Numbered from the stretch's first letter, positions 16,957-24,747 are shown. The stretch is 29,146 nt of DNA from Proteobacteria bacterium UBA652 (GCA_002299915.1 DBOG01000016.1:42767-71912); one strand, 5' to 3'. A program made the numbers and translations. Notes: a model not told the origin generated them from the sequence alone.

Positions 16957-19698
16957 TTATCTCAAAATATCTGCTTGTTTTGTTTTGGGCGGCAAAGGAG
17001 AGAAATAACCCACCACTAACATCAACACGCCCACCACCAAGAAGGAAACAATCCGTGAAACCGAACCACTACCCGCTAAATCGACAAAGAACAGTTTGAC
17101 GACAACCAATGCTAGCAAACCTGCGCCCGCGAACCAAAATAATCGCGATGCGCGTTTAGATGACATCATCATGAATAATATTGCAATTAAGGTCCATACA
17201 ATTGAAGTTGCCATCTGGAAACTATCTGATGCCATCAATGCATCAAAGTGATAGTTCACACCCACAAAGAAATGTATCGTTCGCGCCATCACCACATTCA
17301 CCCACGCAAATCCCATTGCGGCTATCGCTCCAAATATAAGCCGCGGTTGCATCGGCAATAACTGTGTCTCCTTTGACTTGTTGATAAACCATAGCCAATA
17401 AGCCATCACCACAAAAACGATGATCTGCGTGAGATCAAGCGGGTTCAACACGGGTATATAAGCAAACAATCGCGACTCCCCTGCCTTAGAAAACCAAACT
17501 AATTGCCATATTAACAGCAGCGCCATAATGGGCAACAAGCCCCAAGTATAATAAGCCTGCTTAAACTGATTTACTGGCCAGGTAATCCGCTCGCCCTGCC
17601 ACATCAAGCTCCCCGCCATCACAGCAGCCGTTATCGCCAAGGCACAGCTTGACCACAGCCGAGACAAACCGCTGATCCCATCCACCCATGAAAGCGCCAC
17701 CCAGCCTAACAGCAAGATCCCCATCGCAAGGCCGGCCGCATGCCATAGTTTCACCAATACTTTCGGCCACTGCTGCTCATGCTTACACAACAGCATCAAG
17801 TGCACAACGAAAGCAATCGGCCACGCTAAAAAGCCCAGGTATGCAAGCGGACTGTCGCTATGTGTTATCACCGCACTGGCGATTAACACAAGCAACATAA
17901 CAGGCGTCAATAAAACCGAGGATAATAAAATCCGAGACCAATTCAATTTATAGCTCAAAACAAGCTGGGAAAAGGTCGTTAATGCAATAAACAGTAAGCT
18001 CACTTTTAGTTGGTAGGCTGTCGACACAAACCGCTCAATCTCAATCAAGCCCGCCGCAAACCACCAGAACAAGCCCCAAGCAAGAATGATCATACTCAGT
18101 TCCTGTTCAAATATCAGCAGTTTTGCTTGATTCTTATCATAAAGATACGCAATCAATAATGCTGCAAGACTCACCAAGAGCATGCCAATAAACGCACTGT
18201 TCAAGATCGGCATACTGCTTGGCAAAGGTGCATAAATATCGTAAAGAAATGCCACCGCTGCACCGAATGCTAACAATAAGCCAAAGCCGCGTGAAATGAT
18301 CTGTGACTGTCGCAATCCCACCCACACTAAGGCTGCACCCTCTAAAGACCACATTGCGGCCGTCCACCGGCCATCAAAGATCAAAGGAATCACTAAACTC
18401 ACAAACACAATTCCCAGCGCAAGAAAAGATTCCGCCAACAATCTCACCCCGTTTTTTTCGGGCTTCCAGAGTATTTTTGCCAATACCAAGTATAAAATAC
18501 CTATTACTGCCGCAGAAATAGCGCCACCATATTCGAACGGTGCAACTAATCGACTTTGCAATGCAAAGGCCACTAAAGGCAAACCAAATACCAAGCTGCC
18601 ATCAACATAACCCTTTAATCTCGGCGCTTGTTTCAGTGCAAACAAGATTGAAATCAACAGATAGAACAAGAAGAATAGAATTAAAAATGGCTCTGTCGAA
18701 CTAAAATAATCGGCTTGGTACGCTTTATAGCCCCACACAGCACTAATCATAAAGGTAAACACAAAGCCAATTAAATTAAGCAAGCGCCAAGATTTAAACC
18801 ACGCCAATCCCAATACGCCCACATTCAACAAGGCATAATATGAAAACAACATAATATGATTACCACTGTCCGTTGACATCAAAATAGGCGCCAAAAATCC
18901 ACCTATTGTTCCAAAAATAGCTAATGATTTTGCATCCTGCCGTACTGCTAATACGCCTGCCAACACGACAAGTAGTAACATTATTATCAGCGTAAAACTA
19001 ACCGGCAACACATGGTAAAACTTACTGCCGGCGAAGGATGTGAGATAGAGCACCCCCACACCAATCCCCTGTAAGATAAGACCATACTCGAGCTTCTCTG
19101 TTCGTAGTCGCCAGCCTAAAACCAGCATCGCCAAGCCCGCCGCTGCCACCGCCATCAATCTGAATTCTATTGGGAAAAGGCTATTCTCTGCTGCATATTT
19201 CAGTAAAAATGCCACTCCAAAAAACAACACAACCGCGCCGACTTTCACCACCACATTGCCCGTGGTAAAAAAATCTTTCAGCATAGTAAAAAATTTATCT
19301 ACTGCATTATTCTCTACTGGAGAAGTAGAGCCTATATTGTCCTTTTTCGGAGAGCTTGTACGCGCTTGTATTGGAACAGAATCCGTTTTATCCACCGCTA
19401 TTGCCGTTTCCAACCCCTGATCTAATTCCGCCACTTGCGCCGCAGCGATCATTGCCACCGCTGGCTTAGCAGATGACGGAGGGAATTGTTCAGGTTCAAC
19501 TGTAGGAGGCTCAGGCTCCGCCGTAGATTTAGGCTTAGACTGCTTCTTCAAAGCCAATTCTAGCGCTAAAATCCGGTGCTTGAGTGAAGCAATCATACCG
19601 AAAGCCAGCCCCAAACCACCACCGAGGATCCAACCATTATCCCCTAAAGCAAGCGCGCCAATAACAAGCCCTAATGCAATTAAAACAATTGTTCCCAT
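16957..19698 (-). CDS. DUF2339 multi-span membrane protein
   Basis: 913 residues of unknown function. I chose the ATG at 19698 (MGTIVLIALGLVIG), with AGG seven bases upstream; the longer frame would need a TTG 11 codons earlier. An N-terminal pair of hydrophobic segments is followed by a charged, Pro/Glu-rich linker (about 50-130) and then more than 20 hydrophobic segments, beginning FFTTGNVVVKVGAVVLFFGV, the entry motif of the DUF2339 family. The body includes GLAMLVLGWRLR, GGFLAPILMSTDSGNH and WSLEGAALVWVGLRQ, all recurrent in that family. There is no enzyme motif that I recognise. It lies downstream of, and on the same strand as, the Slp-like lipoprotein gene (109 bp gap), and upstream of miaB. 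Confidence 0.85.
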   Translation of the reverse strand: MGTIVLIALGLVIGALALGDNGWILGGGLGLAFGMIASLKHRILALELALKKQSKPKSTAEPEPPTVEPEQFPPSSAKPAVAMIAAAQVAELDQGLETAIAVDKTDSVPIQARTSSPKKDNIGSTSPVENNAVDKFFTMLKDFFTTGNVVVKVGAVVLFFGVAFLLKYAAENSLFPIEFRLMAVAAAGLAMLVLGWRLRTEKLEYGLILQGIGVGVLYLTSFAGSKFYHVLPVSFTLIIMLLLVVLAGVLAVRQDAKSLAIFGTIGGFLAPILMSTDSGNHIMLFSYYALLNVGVLGLAWFKSWRLLNLIGFVFTFMISAVWGYKAYQADYFSSTEPFLILFFLFYLLISILFALKQAPRLKGYVDGSLVFGLPLVAFALQSRLVAPFEYGGAISAAVIGILYLVLAKILWKPEKNGVRLLAESFLALGIVFVSLVIPLIFDGRWTAAMWSLEGAALVWVGLRQSQIISRGFGLLLAFGAAVAFLYDIYAPLPSSMPILNSAFIGMLLVSLAALLIAYLYDKNQAKLLIFEQELSMIILAWGLFWWFAAGLIEIERFVSTAYQLKVSLLFIALTTFSQLVLSYKLNWSRILLSSVLLTPVMLLVLIASAVITHSDSPLAYLGFLAWPIAFVVHLMLLCKHEQQWPKVLVKLWHAAGLAMGILLLGWVALSWVDGISGLSRLWSSCALAITAAVMAGSLMWQGERITWPVNQFKQAYYTWGLLPIMALLLIWQLVWFSKAGESRLFAYIPVLNPLDLTQIIVFVVMAYWLWFINKSKETQLLPMQPRLIFGAIAAMGFAWVNVVMARTIHFFVGVNYHFDALMASDSFQMATSIVWTLIAILFMMMSSKRASRLFWFAGAGLLALVVVKLFFVDLAGSGSVSRIVSFLVVGVLMLVVGYFSPLPPKTKQADILR

Positions 19699-19807
19699 CT
19701 GCAAACCTAAATTTATAGCTAAAATATGCAAATGAGAATAACAGCTATTAACCCATAAAAATAGCCTGTGCGTTATTACTGATTATCATCCAACAGATGA
19801 AATAAAG

Positions 19808-20359
19808 CTAATACCAACCATATGGATGCATGGGGCCGAAGAAAGGATGAAAATGCCGAGAATGCATACCCCAATGTCTGCCATAATAAGACCAGCCCCA
19901 ATTCATTCTACGGGAATTAACTTGATATTTAGGCCATAACCGCACCTTATCTGATCTCACCACCGGGAACAGATAGGATTGCTCACCAATTGTACCCGAT
20001 TCACTGCCCACGAGCTCACCCGTAACCGTCACCGCACGCCCTTGCTGATAAATTTCTGGTTCCAGAAATTCAGCCACTTTTACAATAAATCGACCCGCTG
20101 ATTTATCACTCCGTGTTGGCTTGCCGCTCGCCCTTAAATCACGAGACACAATCTCCAACCACGTTTCACCCTGCTTATTCTTAACCGAAGCAATTGTGCC
20201 GCCCCATCGCACTTGTTTGCCTTTATGCGCATCAATATCTGCCAATACAATAGCAATCGGCGTGTTTTCTTCAGTTTGTGTGGCATGCATGGCTGAGTTG
20301 CTGGCACAGCCCACCAATAACAATGGTAATATTGCTAACAATAACTTTCTGACGTTCAT
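19808..20359 (-). CDS. Slp-family outer-membrane lipoprotein
   Basis: 183 residues (E. coli Slp 188). The lipobox is LVGC (Cys18). KGKQVRWGGTIASVKN near 46-61 and ETWLEIVSRDLRASGKP are Slp-family features, as is GRFIVKVAEFLEPEIYQQGR. In E. coli Slp is a starvation and stationary-phase lipoprotein; its exact role is unsettled. The start is firm (AGGAG seven bases before the ATG). The last 35 residues (149-183) are strikingly rich in Trp, Tyr, Phe, His, Gly and Met (for example SRHFHPFFGPMHPYGWY). It may be transcribed with the DUF2339 gene downstream. Confidence 0.85.
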   Translation of the reverse strand: MNVRKLLLAILPLLLVGCASNSAMHATQTEENTPIAIVLADIDAHKGKQVRWGGTIASVKNKQGETWLEIVSRDLRASGKPTRSDKSAGRFIVKVAEFLEPEIYQQGRAVTVTGELVGSESGTIGEQSYLFPVVRSDKVRLWPKYQVNSRRMNWGWSYYGRHWGMHSRHFHPFFGPMHPYGWY

Positions 20360-20432
20360 TTTTTTCTCCTAATTATCCCCTCAATCGTAAGACCCTAATT
20401 ATTTCAATAAGTTCCGCTTTGGTTATGCTCAG

Positions 20433-20461
20433 TTTACAGGTACACTAAACTTAAGAATAAA
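20433..20461 (+). promoter_or_regulatory. Putative radC promoter
   Basis: A -35 box TTTACA (20433-20438) and a -10 box AATAAA (20456-20461), exactly 17 bp apart, read toward radC. The start would be near 20468, placing the 95-bp palindromic repeat entirely inside the radC leader. The -10 match is only 4 of 6. Confidence 0.4.
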
Positions 20462-20469
20462 TATTTCCT

Positions 20470-20564
20470 TGTCATCCCGATAGTTAATGGCGGGATCTTT
20501 GGGTTCAGCACAAGATCCCGCCGCTTTCTTCGACAGGATCAGGATGAACGGAGTCGGAATGACA
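20470..20564. repeat. 95-bp nested-palindrome element (REP/MITE-like)
   Basis: Outer arms TGTCATCCCGA (20470-20480) and TCGGAATGACA (20554-20564) are inverted repeats with one mismatch. Inner arms GGCGGGATCTT (20489-20499) and AAGATCCCGCC (20512-20522) are a perfect 11-bp inverted repeat with a 12-nt loop. The CTTCGACAGGATCAGG segment at 20528-20543 is like the dispersed intergenic repeats common in proteobacteria. There is no ORF inside. No second full copy occurs in this window, so repeat status rests on resemblance and structure. Confidence 0.65.
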
Positions 20565-20593
20565 CGCTTTTGTTGTACAAAAAAGGATTCATC

Positions 20594-21268
20594 ATGGCAA
20601 TCAAAGACTGGCCTGCCGACGATAGACCCCGCGAAAAGCTGCTCAGCAAAGGCGCACAAGCCCTGTCTGATGCAGAATTGCTCGCCATCTTTTTACGCAC
20701 TGGGGTAAAAGGAAAGTCTGCGGTCGAACTGGCGCGGGATCTACTCACTGAATTTGGCGGTCTCCGCCCCTTACTTGAAGCCGACCAAGCCAAGTTTTGT
20801 GAACAACACGGTCTCGGCCCTGCCAAATATGCCCAACTACAAGCCGTATTAGAAATGAGCCATCGCCATCTTGAAGCCACGCTTACCCGTGGCGATGCCT
20901 TCACTAATGCCAGCAGCACACGCCAATATATCCAGCAACGCCTGCGCCATCATCAGCATGAAGTATTCGCTTGCCTATTTCTCGACAGCAAACATCGCCT
21001 CATTATCTTCGAAGAACTCTTCACCGGCACCATTGATGCTGCCACCGTCTATCCTCGCGAAGTCGTTAAACACGCCCTCGCACATAATGCAGCAGCCGTC
21101 ATCCTTGCCCATAATCATCCCAGCGGCATCGCGGATCCCAGTCAAGCCGATATTGCCATTACAACGAAACTCAAGGCCGCCTTAGATCTAGTCGATATTC
21201 GGGTGTTAGACCATATTATTGTGGGCGATGGGGAAACTGTTTCACTAGCTGAAAGGGGAAAAGTATAG
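20594..21268 (+). CDS. radC: RadC-family JAMM/MPN+ protein
   Basis: 224 residues, starting MAIKDWPADDRPREKLL from the ATG at 20594, which has AGGA six bases upstream; a TTG 24 bases earlier merely extends the frame. The N-terminal helix-hairpin-helix region (about 45-75, FGGLRPLLEADQAKFCEQHG) precedes the RadC domain. The JAMM metal site is complete: Glu in IIFEELFTGTI, His173 and His175 in AHNHPSG, and Asp186. The biochemical role is unsettled; the old assignment as a repair gene is not supported in E. coli, and the family is often competence-induced. It is followed at once by the three palindromes leading to fic; the first palindrome contains the radC stop codon. Confidence 0.93.
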   Translation: MAIKDWPADDRPREKLLSKGAQALSDAELLAIFLRTGVKGKSAVELARDLLTEFGGLRPLLEADQAKFCEQHGLGPAKYAQLQAVLEMSHRHLEATLTRGDAFTNASSTRQYIQQRLRHHQHEVFACLFLDSKHRLIIFEELFTGTIDAATVYPREVVKHALAHNAAAVILAHNHPSGIADPSQADIAITTKLKAALDLVDIRVLDHIIVGDGETVSLAERGKV

Positions 21269-21368
21269 AAATATCCATTTTCTATACACCTCATGCCTAC
21301 ATGTATAAGAAAACGGATTTTCTATACATAAGCATGTTACCATGTATAAAATATCGTTTTTATTATAC
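21263..21368. promoter_or_regulatory. Three phased TATAC palindromes upstream of fic
   Basis: Palindrome 1 (21263-21287) has perfect 9-bp arms GTATAGAAA and TTTCTATAC. Palindrome 2 (21301-21329) has arms ATGTATAAGAAAA and TTTTCTATACAT with a single bulged base. Palindrome 3 (21344-21368) has perfect outer arms GTATAA and TTATAC with a degenerate interior. The centres lie near 21275, 21315 and 21356, i.e. 40 and 41 bp apart, close to four helical turns, so all three sites face the same side of the DNA. Palindrome 3 overlaps the putative fic promoter. This looks like an operator array for a dimeric repressor; the Fic protein's own winged helix is a candidate. Palindrome 1 could alternatively act as an RNA hairpin after radC. 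Confidence 0.6.
21337..21366 (+). promoter_or_regulatory. Putative fic promoter
   Basis: A -35 box TTACCA (21337-21342, 4 of 6) and a -10 box TATTAT (21361-21366), spaced 18 bp, would start transcription near 21373, 26 bases before the fic ATG. The spacer and -10 box lie inside palindrome 3, so a bound protein would block RNA polymerase. Confidence 0.4.
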
Positions 21369-21398
21369 TCCTCTCTTATCTTGCCGTGAGCAACTTAA

Positions 21399-22493
21399 AT
21401 GTGTGAATTTATATTACAGCCGTTGCCGCCTACCACGGAATTAGAAACAACTGCAGTCTTACGCCAGCTTGCTTCTTCGCACCGCTATTTGGCAGAGCTA
21501 AAAGGCGTTATCGGCACGATTCCAAACGAAGCAATCCTCATTGATACGCTTGGCCTACAAGAGGCCAAAGACAGCTCCGAAATTGAAAATATCGTTACAA
21601 CCCACGATGAATTATATAAAAACGCCTTATTTGAAGGCCTCCTACAATCGCCAGCCGCAAAGGAGGTGGGCGATTATGCGACTGCTTTACGCACAGGCTT
21701 TGAGGATGTTCAAAAAACAGGGCTGCTCTCGACGAATCAAATTATTTCACTTTATCAAATCCTAGAGCGTAATAATGGCGGCCTTAGGAGCCAATCTGGT
21801 ACAACATTACAAAGCCAACAAACAGGGGAAGTTATTTATACTCCCCCTCAAAGCCATGATCAGATCATAAACTTAATGTCTAATCTTGAACAATTTATCA
21901 ATGATCCTACGATGTCTGATCTTGACCCCTTAGTTAAAATGGCTGTTATTCATTATCAATTTGAAAGTATCCACCCTTTTTATGATGGCAATGGCCGAAC
22001 GGGTAGGATTATCAATATTTTATACCTTGTCGCCCAAGGATTGCTGGATCTTCCTGTGTTGTATTTAAGCGGCTACATTATTCGTAACAAGCAAGATTAC
22101 TATCAATTGCTGCAATCCACACGAGACAGCAATACTTGGGAGGAGTGGATCCTTTATATGTTGACCGGCATAGAAGAAACATCACGCATGACGATTACGT
22201 TAGTAACAAAAATACGCGACTTAATGCAAACATACAAACATCAAATCAGATCGGATTTACCAAAAATATATAGCCAAGATTTGCTTAATAATTTGTTTCG
22301 GCATCCTTACACCAAAATAGAGTATTTACAGCAAGACCTAGGTATCTCGAGAATAACCGCAACTAAATATTTAGAGCTTTTAACCCGCCACGGATTGCTC
22401 CAAAAACATAAATTAGGCCGCTATAATTACTATATCAACACACCTTTATTTGATCTGTTTATTGACCCTTCCCTACAACCAATCACTCAATAA
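21399..22493 (+). CDS. Fic-family AMP-transferase with C-terminal winged helix
   Basis: 364 residues, similar in size and layout to the SoFic type. The Fic_N region (about 1-85) carries the inhibitory helix motif (S/T)xxxE(G/N) as Ser59 to Glu63-Asn64 in SSEIENIVTT, marking a class II, self-inhibited enzyme. The Fic core has the intact catalytic motif HPFYDGNGRTGR (192-203, His192), so it should transfer AMP from ATP to protein hydroxyls once inhibition is relieved. TGEVIYTPPQSHDQI (near 141-155) is the substrate-binding flap. The C-terminus (about 290-350, YLQQDLGISRITATKYLELL) is a winged-helix DNA-binding domain. There is no separate antitoxin ORF in the 130-bp gap upstream. The ribosome-binding site is weak. 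The 3' end overlaps pldA by 21 bp, tail to tail. Target and physiological role are unknown. Confidence 0.93.
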   Translation: MCEFILQPLPPTTELETTAVLRQLASSHRYLAELKGVIGTIPNEAILIDTLGLQEAKDSSEIENIVTTHDELYKNALFEGLLQSPAAKEVGDYATALRTGFEDVQKTGLLSTNQIISLYQILERNNGGLRSQSGTTLQSQQTGEVIYTPPQSHDQIINLMSNLEQFINDPTMSDLDPLVKMAVIHYQFESIHPFYDGNGRTGRIINILYLVAQGLLDLPVLYLSGYIIRNKQDYYQLLQSTRDSNTWEEWILYMLTGIEETSRMTITLVTKIRDLMQTYKHQIRSDLPKIYSQDLLNNLFRHPYTKIEYLQQDLGISRITATKYLELLTRHGLLQKHKLGRYNYYINTPLFDLFIDPSLQPITQ

Positions 22494-23522
22494 AATCCCC
22501 ACCCCAATACTATTGGATCGAGCATCATAGTCAATGAGGCTTTCACCATAGCCATTAAACCATTGGGCATACCCGCGCACGCGTTTATTAATGGGGAAGC
22601 TCCAACCAACTTGAAAGGAGGTTTTATCCCCGCCAAAGCCATGGCGCAACATGGTGTCGAAATTATGGTCTTTATGTTTATAGAGGCCTCTTAGTTCAAA
22701 GTTACCCATATAATCGGTAATATCCTCATTATCATCATCCTTTGAACTTTCCGGCACGCGCCACCAAGGTTTGAATGAGAAATAGGCATTGCCGCGCTCT
22801 AAAATAAAATCGGCATACACCCGATTCCAGCTCCGCGATAAGCTGCCTGAGCGGCCATTAGATTGATGCGAAAATCCCGTTCGGATCACCGAATTATGCA
22901 AACCTAAAATATTGAAATCTGTTTTAAAAGATAGCCACGCTTCAGGTTCATGATTGGTTTCGCGGAAAGGCGAAGAATCATCCTTATTTAAGATCTGCCA
23001 AAAAGATCGGTTGGTATAACCAACATAAAGATCGCCATGATGGTTGATTAAGCCACGAGCAATGGGCAATTTTAGGCTGAGTTGAAATTTGGCTTCTAGG
23101 TGTTGCAGATCGATCTCTTTATCGGGATCGGCTATTTTAAAAGGATCTTCATTGGGATGCTGGGTATTGTGGCTCATCAACAAGTAGTTGGGCTTATGCG
23201 GTAATAATACAAATGAATTCCAGCCTTCCTTTCGTTCTAAAAATATCCGCTGTTCAATCGCTGATTCTGAAGGAGAGGCCGCCACTTCTGCCTCGGCAAC
23301 GGTTATTGGTGAAATTTCTTCTAATGCATCGGTTGATGTCTGCGCTGTTTCTTTTTCCGCCACGGCTAATGCCTGCTCTCGCTGACAGTTCTGGCGCAAT
23401 TCGCCAAGCGTGATGCTGTCTTCTGCTGTGAGCGTGGCGGCAGAAACACATTGGTCAATCTCTGATATCGCTTGGACGGTTGTTGTTAACAATAAACTAA
23501 ATAGTACAAAAAATATTTTCAT
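22473..23522 (-). CDS. pldA: Outer-membrane phospholipase A1 (OMPLA)
   Basis: 349 residues, longer than E. coli PldA (289). A signal peptide ends near VQA (residue 18). An N-terminal segment with Cys25 and Cys46 and a Glu/Ala-rich linker (to about 90) accounts for most of the extra length. The 12-stranded barrel has the catalytic triad His219, Ser221 and Asn233 in GFSHQSNGRSG and SRSWNRVY; the His-to-Asn distance of 14 equals that of E. coli (142-156). YVGYTNRSFWQI is another family motif. The last residues are DWL rather than a terminal aromatic. GAGG five bases before the ATG supports the start. The enzyme hydrolyses phospholipids misplaced in the outer leaflet. Confidence 0.94.
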   Translation of the reverse strand: MKIFFVLFSLLLTTTVQAISEIDQCVSAATLTAEDSITLGELRQNCQREQALAVAEKETAQTSTDALEEISPITVAEAEVAASPSESAIEQRIFLERKEGWNSFVLLPHKPNYLLMSHNTQHPNEDPFKIADPDKEIDLQHLEAKFQLSLKLPIARGLINHHGDLYVGYTNRSFWQILNKDDSSPFRETNHEPEAWLSFKTDFNILGLHNSVIRTGFSHQSNGRSGSLSRSWNRVYADFILERGNAYFSFKPWWRVPESSKDDDNEDITDYMGNFELRGLYKHKDHNFDTMLRHGFGGDKTSFQVGWSFPINKRVRGYAQWFNGYGESLIDYDARSNSIGVGILLSDWL

Positions 23523-23552
23523 GATTACCTCATAGATCTCGTTAAAAATTTA

Positions 23553-23580
23553 AGATCTCTCCTACGGTCGAGATGACCGG
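23553..23580. repeat. Possible remnant of a dispersed repeat
   Basis: The segment contains ATCTC (23555-23559) and GAGAT (23570-23574) around a 10-nt loop, then GACCGG. This resembles common intergenic repeats ending in CGAGATGAC. A second AGATCTC lies nearby at 23534-23540. It sits in the pldA leader. Too short to call firmly. Confidence 0.3.
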
Positions 23581-23619
23581 TTTTGTTTCCGTTTGCTGTA
23601 AATCTAAAAACAGTATATT

Positions 23620-23649
23620 CAGATTTTTCGCCATGTGGAGAAAAATCTG
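23620..23649 (-). terminator. Hairpin after ychF, possible terminator
   Basis: A perfect 10-bp inverted repeat, CAGATTTTTC and GAAAAATCTG with a 10-nt loop, starts 6 bases after the ychF stop. On the minus strand it is followed by GAATATACTG and only then TTTTT (23609-23605), so it is not a textbook intrinsic terminator; the stem is AT-rich. It may end or stabilise the ychF transcript. Confidence 0.4.
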
Positions 23650-23655
23650 GGCATG

Positions 23656-24747
23656 CTAAACGTTAAACCTAAAGTGCATTACATCACCATCTGCAATAAT
23701 ATAATCTTTACCTTCTAAACGCCATTTTCCCGCATCCTTCGCACCTTGCTCGCCATTATATTCAACAAAGTCACCATAAGATACCACTTCTGCCCGAATA
23801 AATCCCTTCTCAAAGTCGGTATGGATGACCCCTGCGCCTTGTGGGGCAGTTGCACCAATGCGCACTGTCCATGCCCGCACTTCTTGCACGCCCGCAGTGA
23901 AGTAGGTATGCAAATCAAGCAATGAATAGCCACTGCGAATAACGCGATTCAAGCCCGGCTCATCCTGACCCAATTCAGCCAAAAAATCCATTTTCTCTGC
24001 ATCTTCTAATTCAGCAATTTCAGATTCAATCGCGGCACAAATAGCGACCACTTGCGCGCCTTCTTGTTTGGCCAAATTAACCACTAAATCAAGCGCGGGG
24101 TTATTCTCAAAACCATCTTCTGCTACATTGGCAATATACATGGTGGGTTTGATCGTGAGTAAATGTATTTCATTCAATAATGCCAAATCATCTTCATCAA
24201 GCTCTAAGGCGCGAACAGGATTTCCTTCATCAAGCTGGGCGCGTAAGGTTTCAAATAACACCACCCGCGCTTTAGCATCTTTATCGCCACCCTTAGCATC
24301 TCGCGCGGCTTTTGTGGTTGCCCGTTCCACTGCTTCTAAATCTGCTAATGCTAATTCTGTGTTGATCACTTCCACATCATCTAACGGTGCAATTTTACCG
24401 GCCACATGCACTACGTTTTCATCTTCAAAACACCGCACGACATGAGCAATTGCATCAGTTTCACGGATATTGGCAAGGAATTTATTACCTAAACCTTCAC
24501 CTTTAGAGGCGCCTGCCACCAGCCCCGCAATATCAACAAATTCCATGGTGGTTGGCAATACCCGTTTCGGCTGCACAATCTCAGCCAACGCATCCATTCT
24601 AGGATCAGGCACGGGTACCACTCCGACATTTGGCTCAATCGTACAAAATGGATAATTTTGCGCTTCAATACCTGCCTGTGTGAGTGCATTAAATAAGGTT
24701 GATTTTCCTACATTAGGTAAGCCAACAATGCCGCATTTAAATCCCAT
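23656..24747 (-). CDS. ychF: Redox-regulated ATPase YchF (Obg-related)
   Basis: 363 residues, identical in length to E. coli YchF. The P-loop is GLPNVGKSTLFN (9-20), the switch II region VDIAGLVAGASKGEGLGNKF has the hydrophobic residue in place of the catalytic Gln, and the G4 motif is NVAE (in IANVAEDG) instead of NKxD, which explains the family's preference for ATP. A coiled-coil insertion (about 130-200) and a C-terminal TGS domain (about 275-363, YFTAGVQEVRAWTVR) follow. It binds ribosomes and is linked to oxidative stress responses. Its start overlaps pth by 11 bp, the conserved pth-ychF pairing. Confidence 0.97.
   Translation of the reverse strand: MGFKCGIVGLPNVGKSTLFNALTQAGIEAQNYPFCTIEPNVGVVPVPDPRMDALAEIVQPKRVLPTTMEFVDIAGLVAGASKGEGLGNKFLANIRETDAIAHVVRCFEDENVVHVAGKIAPLDDVEVINTELALADLEAVERATTKAARDAKGGDKDAKARVVLFETLRAQLDEGNPVRALELDEDDLALLNEIHLLTIKPTMYIANVAEDGFENNPALDLVVNLAKQEGAQVVAICAAIESEIAELEDAEKMDFLAELGQDEPGLNRVIRSGYSLLDLHTYFTAGVQEVRAWTVRIGATAPQGAGVIHTDFEKGFIRAEVVSYGDFVEYNGEQGAKDAGKWRLEGKDYIIADGDVMHFRFNV

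Noticed and set aside
20470..20564. Element as an intrinsic terminator for the slp gene or radC
   Set aside because: It lies upstream of both coding regions (between their divergent starts) and no arm is followed by a T-run in either direction.
20570..20593. Upstream TTG start for radC
   Set aside because: The ATG at 20594 has AGGA at ideal spacing and matches the RadC N-terminus; the TTG abuts the repeat element.
21263..21368. CRISPR-like array
   Set aside because: Only three units, each a palindrome with degenerate sequence and intervening gaps of about 13-15 bp; no cas genes. Better explained as operator sites.
21269..21398. Small antitoxin gene ahead of fic
   Set aside because: No ORF of useful size in the gap; the inhibitory motif is inside the Fic protein itself.
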